This document shows, piece by piece, positions 44,413 through 54,457 of a stretch of 64,000 nt of DNA; positions within the stretch are counted from its first letter, which is position 1, and each line of letters opens with the position of its first letter. The DNA comes from an uncultured Mailhella sp. (GTDB lineage Bacteria > Desulfobacterota > Desulfovibrionia > Desulfovibrionales > Desulfovibrionaceae), in the NCBI GenBank assembly GCA_910578585.1, contig CAJTRG010000009.1:1-64000 (forward strand), written 5' to 3'. The translations under genes were made by a program, and so were the position numbers. The notes beneath the pieces were generated by a model. The model had not been told where the DNA came from. It was given only the letters and a program-made list of their open reading frames with translations, and made no database searches.

Positions 44413-47400
44413 TTAATTGCTGGGCATAATTAATCTAAAAGGCTGTGAAATCACGCTGGAAAATACTCTTAAAATACCTATTCCAATATTTCCTATGGTC
44501 TTTGAAACTGCTGTCATAACTTTTACTTCATATTTTGGGTCGTCTATAGAGCCCGTGATGGTGATAGGAATTTCTGGAATACCTAAATACGTGGCATGAA
44601 CAAAGGCGTTTATTGTATCTGTAACAAGATTAATCTCACCTTCCCCAACAACGGATAAACCTGTTCCCTTGAGGGTAATGTTTTTGGTTCTGGCAATGCC
44701 ATTGGTAATGGTTCCACTTGCTAAGAGGGCAGTATAATTGGTTTTTCCTGTGTATTCAGGGCTTGAGTTTTTCGTTTGTTTTTCTTTCGTCTCTTCAAGC
44801 ATGGCAGCATGATCTTTGAGGCTTTGGAAGCAGCCATTGTTAAATTGCATGCTCCAGTCTGCATTCATGGTTTTAAAAATATCGGATGTTTTGCTTACCA
44901 TGGCCGTTCCCTGAATAGCAATATCACCGGTTCCTGACATGAGCGTGTCTTGTTTACGCATTTTGGTAATGGAAAGCATATCAAGACTTGTGCCTTTCAT
45001 TTTAAATTGAGTTTGCATTTGATATGCATGTTCTAACTTTTTAACAGAACCCTCAAGTAATGCTTGAACAAATCCGTTTTTGAGATTTGATTTCAAATTA
45101 TTAATACTGATTTTATGATCTTTAATTTTTATGTTGCCTGTAAAATTGTTGGTTGTAATATCATAAAAGGTGAGCTTATCGGCTTTTATGGAAAGATTTA
45201 CATCATTATCATAAATGAAATCAAGAGGAAGAGGCTTATCTTCTTTTGCTTTATTTTGTGATACTGCGGCAGTATTTTCTGCATTTTCAGCAGTATTCGT
45301 TTTCTTTTCATTTTTAATGTAATCACCCAGATTAAAATGCTGGAAATATAAATCACCTGTGTAGTTTGGCTTATTCTTTTGTTCAAAAGTAATATTGGCA
45401 ATAAGTTTGGAATTTCTGAGTGCTCCCTTATAGTTTTCAAGAATAAGCTTATTGTCGTTTAAATGAAAACCTAATTTTCCATTGCCGTTCAGAATCGTTT
45501 CTTTGCTTGCTTTCTCTTTCAGGAAAATATCTGTTGCCTGTGGGGTACGGAAAAGCGGCTGTCCTGAACTGGTACTAAAATTAATGCTGGAATTTTTTGA
45601 GTAAACTTTGGCGCTGTATTCAGGAAAATCTCCGTCAAGCTGCCATAAGCCGTTCAGGGCAAATGTTTCAGGAAGTTTTTTATTCACTTTGAAGGGAATT
45701 ATTTTGAGGTCAATATCGGCGTAAAGCTTGGAAAACGCTGTGAGCAAGCGATCTTTGGAATGAAGATTTCCGTCTAGGAGATTAATTTTTCCTTTGATTT
45801 CCAGTGAATTTAAAATTTGTTCCAGATTTGAGCCCTGCAGGCGAAGGGTTACGGCTGCATCAGCATGTCCCGTGCAAATGGTATAGCCAACAATATTGCG
45901 CAGAGGTGCTTCAATGAGAATATTTTGTGCCTGAGCAGAAATTTCATGCTTTTGCTTTTCATACAGCGTGACAAGAGCATTGGCTTTTCCTGTGTACAGA
46001 TTGTCCACATCCACTTTTATGGTGGGATCATTATTTTTATTGGGTGCAACAAGAACATTGACTTTAGCGCAGTCAAGTTTCCAGATGTGGGCTTGCTGAG
46101 GCACATTAACATTAATATGATAGGCAACAGAAATTGAACTTTTTTTAGGAGTTTGATTCGTTTTGGTAATCACAACAGCAGCGGGGGGAAGCTTAACTTT
46201 ATTGGAATCTTTTCCGTTAATTTCAGGGAAAAGCGGATTGAGATCAATGGGAGAATTTTTTTCAGAGTCCATAACTAAATCAAAGCAAATATCAGGCTTT
46301 AAAAAGTTTGCCGTGACGCTTTTTCCCCGTACAGTATAATCCAATACTTTTGCTTCAAGTTTTGGTGAAAAGACGCCTTTCAGCGTACAAAAAACATCAA
46401 TATCAGCTTTAATTTTATCAAGGGCATTATAAAGCCCTGCATTCATTTCTCTTGTGGGGCCAATCCAGCGGGGCAGGCTAAAATTATCAACATGGACTTT
46501 ACCAAAAATCAAAGGATTAAAAGGATAAACTCCTGTAAGAGCCCCTTTAAACGTGAGCGCGTCGGTATCCGCTTTTATCACGGCATTTTCAATATCAATT
46601 TCATTGACATAAAATCCAGCTAAATCAAGAGCATAGTCACTGAGTTTATTCTCTTGTAAAAATGTCTTTTTATACGGCTCAAGGCTTTTGTCTTCATGAG
46701 GAAAATTTAAAGAGCCTGGCAGGGATTTTTCGGGCAAGCTTGTGAGAGTAAAAGGTATTTTGAGTTGAACAGGCGTTGCATAGCCATTCATGGGTAAAAT
46801 GGTTTTATTATAGAGTTCACCTGCAAGTTTTATGGTTTTTTGACGAATTTTTATATCAAAATTGGTTGTCAGCCGAATAAAGCTCGGTTCTGGCATAGGA
46901 AAATAATCATATGCTTTTTCAATAGGTGTATCATAAAAATGATTGAGAGATGAAACTTGCAGATTGGTTTCAAAGCTTAAATTACCAGAATAGGTGCGTG
47001 GATTATAGGAAACATCCGCTGCATTTATTTTTGTTTGTCCTAAATGAAACAATAAATAATCTTCATAAAAAATTTCAAGTTCATCAAGGTTTAAGTTGGC
47101 ATACCCGTCAATAATTTGCGGAGTTTTCAGAACAGCATTAAAATTATGAAATAAATAGGTCAGGGAATGGTTGGGATCAATAATTTGAGCATTTGCCCTA
47201 TTAATGGTTAATTCCAGACTGGAAAAATAATGAGGAATGGAAAAATCTTGTAATCTGTTAAAAAGTTTATCTGCAGCTTTTTGTGAAATTTCATTAATAG
47301 ATACTTGTGGTTGCTTCTCTGAATTTTGTTCTTGCTTTTCTTCTGGTTTGGGCAAGGTGAGCTTTACATCGATATCAGATACGGTGAGGCGTTTGACAAC

Positions 47401-47703
47401 GGGTTTCAATAAAAATAAGGAACGCCAGCTGAGTTCGCCTTTGGCGTTTTTGATAGAAATTTGCACGGGAAGCGTGGTATCATAAAAAATAATACTGTTG
47501 GCAGTGAGCGTAGGCGAGGGGGCAAAGGAAAGGGCAACGCTTTCAATATTAAATTCTAAATTAGTTTTCTCCTTGAGGGCAGAAGAAATAGTTGTTCCCA
47601 GTTTTGTTGGCTGTAAATAGGCAAGATATATAAAAACACTTGTGGAAACAAGGATTATCCAACAAATGAGAAGAAATAAACCAATTGGAAATTTTTTTTT
47701 CAC
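44413..47703 (-). CDS. AsmA-family envelope protein
   Basis: The protein (1096 residues) has one N-terminal membrane segment (about 5-30), followed by a very long, mainly beta-strand periplasmic region. The N-terminal AsmA block is FNIESVALSFAPSPTLTANSI, and the AsmA-2 C-terminal block includes LMSGTGDIAIQGT and GEINLVTDTINAF. Large AsmA/YhdP-type proteins are bridges for phospholipid transport to the outer membrane. Its size fits such a bridge, but which paralogue it matches is uncertain. Its N-terminus faces a divergent membrane-protein gene. Confidence 0.85.
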   Translation of the reverse strand: MKKKFPIGLFLLICWIILVSTSVFIYLAYLQPTKLGTTISSALKEKTNLEFNIESVALSFAPSPTLTANSIIFYDTTLPVQISIKNAKGELSWRSLFLLKPVVKRLTVSDIDVKLTLPKPEEKQEQNSEKQPQVSINEISQKAADKLFNRLQDFSIPHYFSSLELTINRANAQIIDPNHSLTYLFHNFNAVLKTPQIIDGYANLNLDELEIFYEDYLLFHLGQTKINAADVSYNPRTYSGNLSFETNLQVSSLNHFYDTPIEKAYDYFPMPEPSFIRLTTNFDIKIRQKTIKLAGELYNKTILPMNGYATPVQLKIPFTLTSLPEKSLPGSLNFPHEDKSLEPYKKTFLQENKLSDYALDLAGFYVNEIDIENAVIKADTDALTFKGALTGVYPFNPLIFGKVHVDNFSLPRWIGPTREMNAGLYNALDKIKADIDVFCTLKGVFSPKLEAKVLDYTVRGKSVTANFLKPDICFDLVMDSEKNSPIDLNPLFPEINGKDSNKVKLPPAAVVITKTNQTPKKSSISVAYHINVNVPQQAHIWKLDCAKVNVLVAPNKNNDPTIKVDVDNLYTGKANALVTLYEKQKHEISAQAQNILIEAPLRNIVGYTICTGHADAAVTLRLQGSNLEQILNSLEIKGKINLLDGNLHSKDRLLTAFSKLYADIDLKIIPFKVNKKLPETFALNGLWQLDGDFPEYSAKVYSKNSSINFSTSSGQPLFRTPQATDIFLKEKASKETILNGNGKLGFHLNDNKLILENYKGALRNSKLIANITFEQKNKPNYTGDLYFQHFNLGDYIKNEKKTNTAENAENTAAVSQNKAKEDKPLPLDFIYDNDVNLSIKADKLTFYDITTNNFTGNIKIKDHKISINNLKSNLKNGFVQALLEGSVKKLEHAYQMQTQFKMKGTSLDMLSITKMRKQDTLMSGTGDIAIQGTAMVSKTSDIFKTMNADWSMQFNNGCFQSLKDHAAMLEETKEKQTKNSSPEYTGKTNYTALLASGTITNGIARTKNITLKGTGLSVVGEGEINLVTDTINAFVHATYLGIPEIPITITGSIDDPKYEVKVMTAVSKTIGNIGIGILRVFSSVISQPFRLIMPSN

Positions 47704-47862
47704 TTTAGACTCAATTTAAACGCAATATTTATAAAACTTGTGTAAAGTATATGTATTTTTTATAAAATTTCAAGGATTGATTTTCATTAATTTAAAATGA
47801 TTTTACTTGCTCATTGGGCAGAGTTTTTATATAGTCAGAAAAATTTTTAGAGGAAATTTTTT

Positions 47863-48852
47863 ATGGAATTATGTACTTTTGTTGCTTTATTTTTTCTTTT
47901 TTCCGTGTATCTTATGCCCGTGGTGGCTTTAGGATATAAAATTTGCGAGGGCGTGCATAAACGTGCGCTTTTTGCAAAATCTGCCAAGCAAATTCAAGTT
48001 TTTTCTGCTGTGCTCTTGCTTTTGGTAAGCCTTGCACTTTTTGCTGATTATTTTCTGCAGGGAATACTGTATCAGGCAAATTTGCCGCTAACTGCTTCCT
48101 TGGAACTTGATTTTCTGAAAAATCTTTTCTTTTATCTTTGTGCTGCTTCCTTTGGTTTGTCTGTTATTTGTGCTTTGAGCGCACGTTTTTCCAAGGTCTC
48201 ACTTTTTTATTTTGTTTCTGCTCTTGGTGGGATTTTTCTTGTTGTGGGCCTTGCGCAATGGATAAATTTTGTAGCATTTTTTGCTGTTGTTGCTGAAAAT
48301 GTAAGCACGTTTTCTTCCTGGTGTCTGCAGGCTGTTAGCCATATGTTGGCACTGCCCCTTGATGCGTTTACAAAAAATCCCTATTCCTTGTTTAATAATA
48401 CGCAAATTTTTTCCTATGTGGTGACACTTTTCTTTTTCCTGGCTGTATTTATTTATGCTTTGTATCTGGTTTGTATTTTGAGCATATTTTTTAGAAACAG
48501 CATGGATTATGGACGTGATTATTATACCTTTATTTTAAATAAGTACGGACGGGCTATTTTTTCTTTTTCACTGTTAGCTTTTTGTCTTATTCTTATTTTG
48601 CTGGCAGGTTTTCAGCTTCCATTCCAACCAGCTGTTGCAAATATCATTTCTAAACATTTTGCACAAATTTTTATGATACAGGTTTCCTTTATTGTGGTGC
48701 CTGTTTTGTATTTTCTTTTTTCCATTCGCCTGAAAAAAAGTTTTTGTTTAGCGCCCATTCCTTTGCAAAAGAAGAGTAATATTTTTATTACAGCGCTTTT
48801 TGACTTTATTTTTGGGGCCTTTGTGTTTTATTTATGCATAAATTGCCTCTAA
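47863..48852 (+). CDS. Polytopic membrane protein of unknown function
   Basis: The protein (329 residues) is not recognised. It has about eight hydrophobic segments, few charged residues and no motif I can assign. The ribosome-binding site is GAGGAAA. A weak promoter, TTGCTC-17-TATAGT (47807-47835), lies upstream in the divergent gap with the AsmA gene. It is separated from purM by 75 bases, so co-transcription is possible but not certain. Confidence 0.75.
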   Translation: MELCTFVALFFLFSVYLMPVVALGYKICEGVHKRALFAKSAKQIQVFSAVLLLLVSLALFADYFLQGILYQANLPLTASLELDFLKNLFFYLCAASFGLSVICALSARFSKVSLFYFVSALGGIFLVVGLAQWINFVAFFAVVAENVSTFSSWCLQAVSHMLALPLDAFTKNPYSLFNNTQIFSYVVTLFFFLAVFIYALYLVCILSIFFRNSMDYGRDYYTFILNKYGRAIFSFSLLAFCLILILLAGFQLPFQPAVANIISKHFAQIFMIQVSFIVVPVLYFLFSIRLKKSFCLAPIPLQKKSNIFITALFDFIFGAFVFYLCINCL

Positions 48853-48927
48853 ATTATAGGCATTTCCAAGCTTGGCAAATGAAAAAATTTAAGTTATTTT
48901 TACAAAGAAATTAACAAAGGAGTTTAT

Positions 48928-49980
48928 ATGAGTTCCTCTCGTTCACAAGTATATACAAATGCCGGTGTAAATATTGAAGCCGGCAATGATTTGGTTTCTC
49001 AAATTAAATCAATAGTTGCAACAACCCATACCAAGGGAGTGATGTGCAATATCGGCAGTTTTGGCGGTTTGTTCAGACCTGAAATCGTCGGCATGGAAGA
49101 TCCTGTTCTTGTTGCTTCCACAGACGGTGTTGGCACTAAGCTGAAACTTGCTTTTGAATTTGATAAGCATGATACTGTAGGTATTGACCTTGTTGCCATG
49201 AGTGTCAATGATATTCTTGTGCAAGGGGCAAAACCATTATTTTTCCTTGATTATTATGCATGCAGCAAACTTGATGTGGCAAAGGCAAAAAATGTAATTG
49301 AAGGTATTGCAGAAGGCTGCCGTCAATCTGAGTGTGCGCTCCTTGGCGGTGAAACTGCTGAAATGCCCGGCATGTATGATGAAGAAGATTACGACCTTGC
49401 TGGTTTTTGCGTTGGTCTTGTTGATAACAAAAATTTGGTTGACGGTTCAAAAATAAAAAGCGGTGATGTGATTATTGGCATTCAGTCTTCTGGTGTGCAT
49501 TCCAATGGTTATAGCCTTGTTCGCAAGATTTTTGCGCAAAGCGGTGCGAAAAAGGACGATATTTTTCCCCGCACTAAGAAAACTTTTGCCGAAGTATTGC
49601 TTGAACCAACCATTATTTATGTGGAATGTTTAAAAGATATTATGGCAAAAATTGACATTAGAGGCATGGTTCACGTGACCGGCGGCGGTTTCTATGATAA
49701 TATTCCCCGTGTGCTTCCTGATGATGTAAAAGCTGTGGTTGATTTTGGCTCATGGGATATTCCGCCTGTTTTTGCATGGCTCAAGGAACAGGGCAATCTT
49801 TCCTGGCCTGAAATGCTGCAAATTTTCAACAGCGGAATTGGCTATATTTTAGTTATTGATAAAGAAAAAACACAGACTGTTTTAGATATGCTTAAAAAGA
49901 CAAATCTGAAAGCATGGCAGATTGGTTCAATCGCTCCAAAAACAAGTGCAGATAAAGAAGCTGTACAAGTTAATTTCTAA
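48928..49980 (+). CDS. purM: Phosphoribosylformylglycinamidine cyclo-ligase (AIR synthase)
   Basis: The protein (350 residues) catalyses the fifth step of purine synthesis. DPVLVASTDGVGTKLKLAF and GIDLVAMSVNDILVQGAKPLF are the signature blocks. GGETAEMPGMY and HVTGGGFYDNIPR complete the ATP site. It has an AAAGGAG site and a terminator directly after it. Confidence 0.97.
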   Translation: MSSSRSQVYTNAGVNIEAGNDLVSQIKSIVATTHTKGVMCNIGSFGGLFRPEIVGMEDPVLVASTDGVGTKLKLAFEFDKHDTVGIDLVAMSVNDILVQGAKPLFFLDYYACSKLDVAKAKNVIEGIAEGCRQSECALLGGETAEMPGMYDEEDYDLAGFCVGLVDNKNLVDGSKIKSGDVIIGIQSSGVHSNGYSLVRKIFAQSGAKKDDIFPRTKKTFAEVLLEPTIIYVECLKDIMAKIDIRGMVHVTGGGFYDNIPRVLPDDVKAVVDFGSWDIPPVFAWLKEQGNLSWPEMLQIFNSGIGYILVIDKEKTQTVLDMLKKTNLKAWQIGSIAPKTSADKEAVQVNF

Positions 49981-49995
49981 TTTTATTAATGAAGA

Positions 49996-50018
49996 GGGCG
50001 TTTATACGCCCTTTTTTT
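49996..50018 (+). terminator. Terminator of purM
   Basis: GGGCG, loop TTTATA and CGCCC are followed by T7. The T-run ends 4 bases before the ATG of the next gene, so the usual Shine-Dalgarno region of that gene is occupied by the terminator. Confidence 0.85.
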
Positions 50019-50022
50019 GTTT

Positions 50023-50478
50023 ATGAAAATTGTTGTCAGTGCATGTCTTGCAGGTTTTTCCTGCCGATACGACGGAAAAGCAAATACTGTGCCGTATATC
50101 GAAGAATTGTATCGGCGAAATTTAGTGCTGGCTGTTTGCCCTGAGTGTTTAGGCGGACTGCCTATTCCCCGAGTTCCCTGTGAGATAATAGGGGGTAATG
50201 TTATTTCAAAAGAGGGAGTCGACTGCACTCATGCATACAGACAAGGAGCTTTCTTCGCCCTGCAATATGCTCGCTTTTATGGGGCAAAAATGGCAATTTT
50301 GAAAGCTAAATCACCCAGCTGCGGAGTTGGGAAAATTTACGATGGCACATTCACAAGAACACTGATTGCCGGTGACGGGGTTTTTGCCAACATGCTGAAA
50401 GCAAATCATTTTTTTGTGTGCACTGAAAATGATATATTTTTAGAAAAATTTTTGCAGACATATTCAGGTATACTATAA
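50023..50478 (+). CDS. DUF523 family protein
   Basis: The protein (151 residues) starts KIVVSACLAGFSCRYDG and contains VCPECLGGLPIPR, KAKSPSCGVGKIYDG and DGVFA, the conserved cysteine and glycine blocks of DUF523. These cysteines suggest metal or cluster binding, but the function is unknown. A TTG at 50017 is in frame, but ATG 50023 gives the usual N-terminus. There is no Shine-Dalgarno sequence. The next gene begins 12 bases later. Confidence 0.85.
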   Translation: MKIVVSACLAGFSCRYDGKANTVPYIEELYRRNLVLAVCPECLGGLPIPRVPCEIIGGNVISKEGVDCTHAYRQGAFFALQYARFYGAKMAILKAKSPSCGVGKIYDGTFTRTLIAGDGVFANMLKANHFFVCTENDIFLEKFLQTYSGIL

Positions 50479-50490
50479 TAACAGGTTACA

Positions 50491-51330
50491 ATGGAAACAA
50501 AATACGACTGGTCAGAAAAACATGCACAATTTGCTTTAAAAACTGCTAAACCAAAGGTTGGCATTTTGATTGCTTCCTATGGTTCTGTAAGTTTGCAAAG
50601 CAATCAATCTCTGCGAAACTTTCAAGCAAAACTTGAAGAATATTTCGGTGTGCCGGTTCGTATAGCCCTTACCTCAGAAGCTCTGCGCAAGCGTTTAGCT
50701 CATGCCCGAACCAAATCAGATTCTGTGCTCAAGGCATTGAAGAAAATGGAATTTGAGCGTTTTACCCATGTGATTGTGCAAAGTTTACATCTCATTGCCG
50801 GCATTGAATATACTGATGTTTTGGAAGATACGCAGATTGCAAAAGAAGAAAGTGTATTGAAAATCCAGTCAGGTTTGCCGCTTTTGAGTACAGAACAAGA
50901 TATTTTACCTGTTGTGGAAGCGCTGAATAAGCTGCTTCCTGCTGATTTTCAGGAAAATGATGTGGCAATTTTCATGGGACATGGCACAAACCACAATGCA
51001 GAAAAATTTTATGCATCGTTATCACAAAAACTCCATGAAAGCTATCCGTATTTATATATCGCCTGCATGGAAGGAACATGTTCGCTCGCCCATGTATTAG
51101 CAGATTTGAAACAAAAGCCGGATCTGCATAAGGTCTGGTTACTGCCGCTTCTCACGTTGATTGGCAAGCATGCGCTTTGCGATATGGCGGGTGATGAAGA
51201 AAAATCATGGAAAAATCAAGTTATTGCGCAAGGATATCTTTGTGAGCCTTATTTAAAGGGACTAGCTGAATCCGTTGAAATACAAAATATTTGGATAAAA
51301 CGAATTGAACAGGCAATTGCAGCCTTATAG
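50491..51330 (+). CDS. cbiK: Sirohydrochlorin cobaltochelatase, CbiK type
   Basis: The protein (279 residues) inserts cobalt into sirohydrochlorin for anaerobic cobalamin synthesis. The metal-binding His residues are in FMGHGTNHNAE and GKHALCDMAGDEE. There is no signal peptide, so it resembles the cytoplasmic CbiK-C rather than the periplasmic CbiK-P known in Desulfovibrio. Its precursor pathway shares hemC and siroheme with the haem route. Confidence 0.9.
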   Translation: METKYDWSEKHAQFALKTAKPKVGILIASYGSVSLQSNQSLRNFQAKLEEYFGVPVRIALTSEALRKRLAHARTKSDSVLKALKKMEFERFTHVIVQSLHLIAGIEYTDVLEDTQIAKEESVLKIQSGLPLLSTEQDILPVVEALNKLLPADFQENDVAIFMGHGTNHNAEKFYASLSQKLHESYPYLYIACMEGTCSLAHVLADLKQKPDLHKVWLLPLLTLIGKHALCDMAGDEEKSWKNQVIAQGYLCEPYLKGLAESVEIQNIWIKRIEQAIAAL

Positions 51331-51339
51331 GAGTGGAAA

Positions 51340-52548
51340 ATGTCAGTTGTTGCTCAGATGATGAAAGAAAGTATTGAACAAGGTTCGCTTATTCGGCAGA
51401 TGTTCGATCTTGGCTTGAAGTTGAAACAGAAGTATGGTGCTGAAAATGTGATGGATTTTAGTCTTGGCAATCCAGATTTACCCCCTCCGCCTGTTGTACA
51501 GCAAGCAATGGCAGATTTGGCAAAAAATCTCAATCGTCCTGCCAGCTTAGGCTATATGCAAAATGCTGGTTATGCTTGGGCGCTTGATGCTTTAGCTGAA
51601 GAGCTTACAAAAGAGCAAAATGTGCCTCTTACTCGGGCAGAACTCATGCTTTCCTGCGGGGCAGCAGGGGCGATGAATGTCTTTTTCCATTCTGTGCTTG
51701 AGCCGGAGGACGAAGTTTTAGCTTTTACTCCATTTTTTGGTGAATATAAATTTTATGTGCGCAATCACGGAGGAATTTTTAAAACAGTTCCTACCCATGA
51801 AGATTTTATGCCTGATTTTGCGGCTCTGGAAAAAGCCATTACGCCAAAAACCCGTGCGTTGATTATCAATTCACCCAATAACCCCACAGGCGTTATTTAT
51901 TCAGAAGAAGTGATTAAGAAGCTGGCAGCAATTTTGGAAAGAGCCAGCCAGACAAATAAGAGACCAGTCTATTTGATTTCTGATGAGCCTTATCGTTATT
52001 TGGCATATGAGAAGAGTGTTGTGCCTGCTGTGCTTCCTCTCTATAAATATGCTGTGGTAATCAGTTCTTTTTCCAAGAAATTTGGCATTGCCGGCGAGAG
52101 AATTGGTTATTTGGCAGTGTCTCCGCAAATTGAGGATAAGGAGCTGCTTCTTGGTGCCTGCATTATGTCCAACAGGATTTTAGGCTTTGTGAACCCTCCT
52201 GTTGTGGGGCAGTATTTGATGAAGGCGGCTCTTGGTTCTTCCACTGAATACGCTCTCAATATTTATGCAAAACGCCGTGAAGTTTTTTGCGATATTTTGG
52301 ATAAGGCAGGCATTGAATATCAAAAGCCCATGGGTGCATTTTATATTTTCCCAAAAGCTCCCTATGGAGACGATGATTTATTGATTAAATGTTTGCAGGA
52401 AGAAAAAATCCTTGGAGTTTCCGGAAAAGGCTTTGGACTTGCAGGCTATATCAGACTTTGCTATGCTGTTGAAGACAGCGTGATTGAAAAATCTCGTGAG
52501 GGCTTTAAGCGGGCTGTGGAGAAAATGCATAGCCTCAAAAAAGTTTAG
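51340..52548 (+). CDS. Class I/II PLP-dependent aminotransferase
   Basis: The protein (402 residues) is of fold type I. The PLP lysine is in SSFSKKFGIAGERIGYL, and substrate-binding NSPNNPTGV and SDEPYRYLAYE are present. The specificity (aspartate, aromatic or other) cannot be assigned. It follows cbiK by 9 bases with an AGGAG site, so both belong to the purM-side operon. Confidence 0.88.
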   Translation: MSVVAQMMKESIEQGSLIRQMFDLGLKLKQKYGAENVMDFSLGNPDLPPPPVVQQAMADLAKNLNRPASLGYMQNAGYAWALDALAEELTKEQNVPLTRAELMLSCGAAGAMNVFFHSVLEPEDEVLAFTPFFGEYKFYVRNHGGIFKTVPTHEDFMPDFAALEKAITPKTRALIINSPNNPTGVIYSEEVIKKLAAILERASQTNKRPVYLISDEPYRYLAYEKSVVPAVLPLYKYAVVISSFSKKFGIAGERIGYLAVSPQIEDKELLLGACIMSNRILGFVNPPVVGQYLMKAALGSSTEYALNIYAKRREVFCDILDKAGIEYQKPMGAFYIFPKAPYGDDDLLIKCLQEEKILGVSGKGFGLAGYIRLCYAVEDSVIEKSREGFKRAVEKMHSLKKV

Positions 52549-52604
52549 AAAAAGTTTAAATTGGATTTTGTTTAAGAAAAAATCAAATAATTGCATTATT
52601 TTTC

Positions 52605-52634
52605 TTGACAAAATCCTTAACTTGTCGGTAAATT
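52605..52634 (+). promoter_or_regulatory. Promoter of the yceD-rpmF-plsX-fabH unit
   Basis: A perfect TTGACA (52605-52610) is followed after 18 bases by TAAATT (52629-52634). The yceD start lies 21 bases further on, after AAGGAGAAA. Confidence 0.6.
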
Positions 52635-52655
52635 ACACGTTCGCAAGGAGAAAGT

Positions 52656-53195
52656 ATGAAAGAATTTCAGATGTTATTGCGAGATGTTTCACAAAATGGT
52701 CAGACATTTCAATATAATAATCAAAAAATCTGGCTTGAGCCACTGAAAGAATTTCATATTTCCTGCAAAATTGTTGATGATATTCAAGCAGAAGTTTTCA
52801 TTTTACCGGAAGAAGACGGCTGTCTTTTACGGGGAAAACTTCGCGGTAAGGTTTCTGTTCCTTGTGATAGGTGTGCAGAAGAAACAGAAATCATCATTGA
52901 TTATTCGTTTGATGAGTTTGAAGTCTATCCTCAAGATGATATGGAAGTGGATGCTGACGATTTGCTTGAGGACGACAGAGTGCTTTTTAAAGAAAAGAAT
53001 GCTCTTATTCTTGATATGGGAGCACTTCTTTGGGAAGAATTTGTCCTCACATTGCCGACAAAACCTTTATGCAGAAAAGACTGCAAAGGTGTTTGTCCAA
53101 CATGTGGGAGAAATTTGAACGAAGGTTCCTGCGCTTGTGAGCATGATGGAAATGATCCTCGCATGGCTATACTTCGAAATTTAAAAATACAATAA
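52656..53195 (+). CDS. yceD: YceD/DUF177 family protein
   Basis: The protein (179 residues) is the usual partner of rpmF. CDRCAEE near residue 70 and CRKDCKGVCPTCGRN with GSCAC near 135-160 form the conserved cysteine motifs. In E. coli and plants it is needed for 23S rRNA accumulation. It starts the operon that joins ribosomal protein L32 to phospholipid and fatty acid genes. Confidence 0.9.
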   Translation: MKEFQMLLRDVSQNGQTFQYNNQKIWLEPLKEFHISCKIVDDIQAEVFILPEEDGCLLRGKLRGKVSVPCDRCAEETEIIIDYSFDEFEVYPQDDMEVDADDLLEDDRVLFKEKNALILDMGALLWEEFVLTLPTKPLCRKDCKGVCPTCGRNLNEGSCACEHDGNDPRMAILRNLKIQ

Positions 53196-53223
53196 AGCCA
53201 AAAGCTTAGTCAAGGAGATTAGA

Positions 53224-53409
53224 ATGGCTGTTCAACAAAATAAAAAATCTCATTCTAAAAAAGGTATGCGTCGTTCTCACGATCGCATTGCAAAACCTGC
53301 AGTAATTTATTGCTCTTGCGGTGCTCCTACAGTTCCTCATGCTGTTTGCCCATCATGCGGAAAATATAAAGGTCGCCAAGTAGAAGCAGTAAGCTCAAAT
53401 GAAGAATAG
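53224..53409 (+). CDS. rpmF: 50S ribosomal protein L32
   Basis: The protein (61 residues) begins MAVQQNKKSHSKKGMRRSHD, the L32 signature. CSCG and CPSCG give a zinc-binding four-cysteine version, so it is the zinc-containing (C+) paralogue type. It overlaps plsX by 11 bases. Confidence 0.97.
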   Translation: MAVQQNKKSHSKKGMRRSHDRIAKPAVIYCSCGAPTVPHAVCPSCGKYKGRQVEAVSSNEE

Positions 53410-54445
53410 CAATATTTTGGCAGTGGACGCAATGGGAGGCGATTATGGTCCTTCCGTTGTTGTCCCTGGAGCTTTAGCTGCAGCTCAAAAGTGTGGAGCA
53501 AAAGTTATTCTTGTGGGTATTGAAAGTTCCATTCAAGAAGTACTTGACACACTTCCCGAAAATTTGAAACAGACAGACTTTTCCATTCTCCATGCTTCTC
53601 AAGTTGTGGAAATGAATGAAAAGCCTTCTGATATTTTACGTCAAAAGAAAGATTCCTCTATTCAGGTTGCTTGCAGACTTGTGAAAGAGGGTCAGGCTCA
53701 GGCTGTTATCAGTGCTGGGCATTCTGGTGCTTGTGTAGCATGCGGTATGTTCATTATTGGAAGAATTCCCGGTGTTGAACGTCCATGCCTTGCTACTATT
53801 ATGCCGTCTAAAACTACACCTCGTCTTATTTTGGATGTGGGCGCCAATATTGAGTGCAAACCCTATTATCTTTTCCAATTTGGATTAATGGGGTCTGCTT
53901 TTGTGCGTGATATTTTAGGATATGAAAATCCTCGCGTTGGTATTTTGAGTATTGGTGAAGAAGAAGGCAAGGGCACAAGCACTGTTAAAGAAGCTTATGA
54001 TTTATTGAAAGCTGCCAATAATCTTAATTTTGTTGGCAACGTTGAAGGCCGTGATATTTTCATTGGTGATGTTGATGTTGTTGTGTGTGACGGCTTTGTT
54101 GGCAACGTTGCACTCAAATTGAGTGAAGGGCTCGCTCTTTCTCTTATTGATATTTTAAAAGAAGAATTGCTTGATAATGGCCTTATGCCAAAAATTGGTG
54201 CCTTTTTAGCGAAAAAAGCCTTCAAAAGTTTAAAGAAAAAGATTGATTATGCTGAATACGGCGGTGCACCTCTTTTAGGATTACAGGGCATCAGTTTTGT
54301 CTGCCATGGTTCCAGCAATGCAAAAGCTATTGAAAATGCTGTCTTAATGGCAAATACCTATATTGAAAAAGATACTCACAATCGTCTTCTTGCAATTCTC
54401 AAAGAAAATGAAGAATTAACGAGTTTTGCCCGTTCCTCTGTGTAA
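53399..54445 (+). CDS. plsX: Phosphate acyltransferase PlsX
   Basis: The protein (348 residues) makes acyl phosphate from acyl-ACP, the first step of phospholipid synthesis through PlsY. ILAVDAMGGDYGPSVVVPGA is the N-terminal signature. GKGTSTVKEAYDLL and VVCDGFVGNVALKLSEG are family motifs. The start lies inside rpmF, indicating translational coupling. Confidence 0.95.
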   Translation: MKNSNILAVDAMGGDYGPSVVVPGALAAAQKCGAKVILVGIESSIQEVLDTLPENLKQTDFSILHASQVVEMNEKPSDILRQKKDSSIQVACRLVKEGQAQAVISAGHSGACVACGMFIIGRIPGVERPCLATIMPSKTTPRLILDVGANIECKPYYLFQFGLMGSAFVRDILGYENPRVGILSIGEEEGKGTSTVKEAYDLLKAANNLNFVGNVEGRDIFIGDVDVVVCDGFVGNVALKLSEGLALSLIDILKEELLDNGLMPKIGAFLAKKAFKSLKKKIDYAEYGGAPLLGLQGISFVCHGSSNAKAIENAVLMANTYIEKDTHNRLLAILKENEELTSFARSSV

Positions 54446-54457
54446 TTTCCTCTCATT

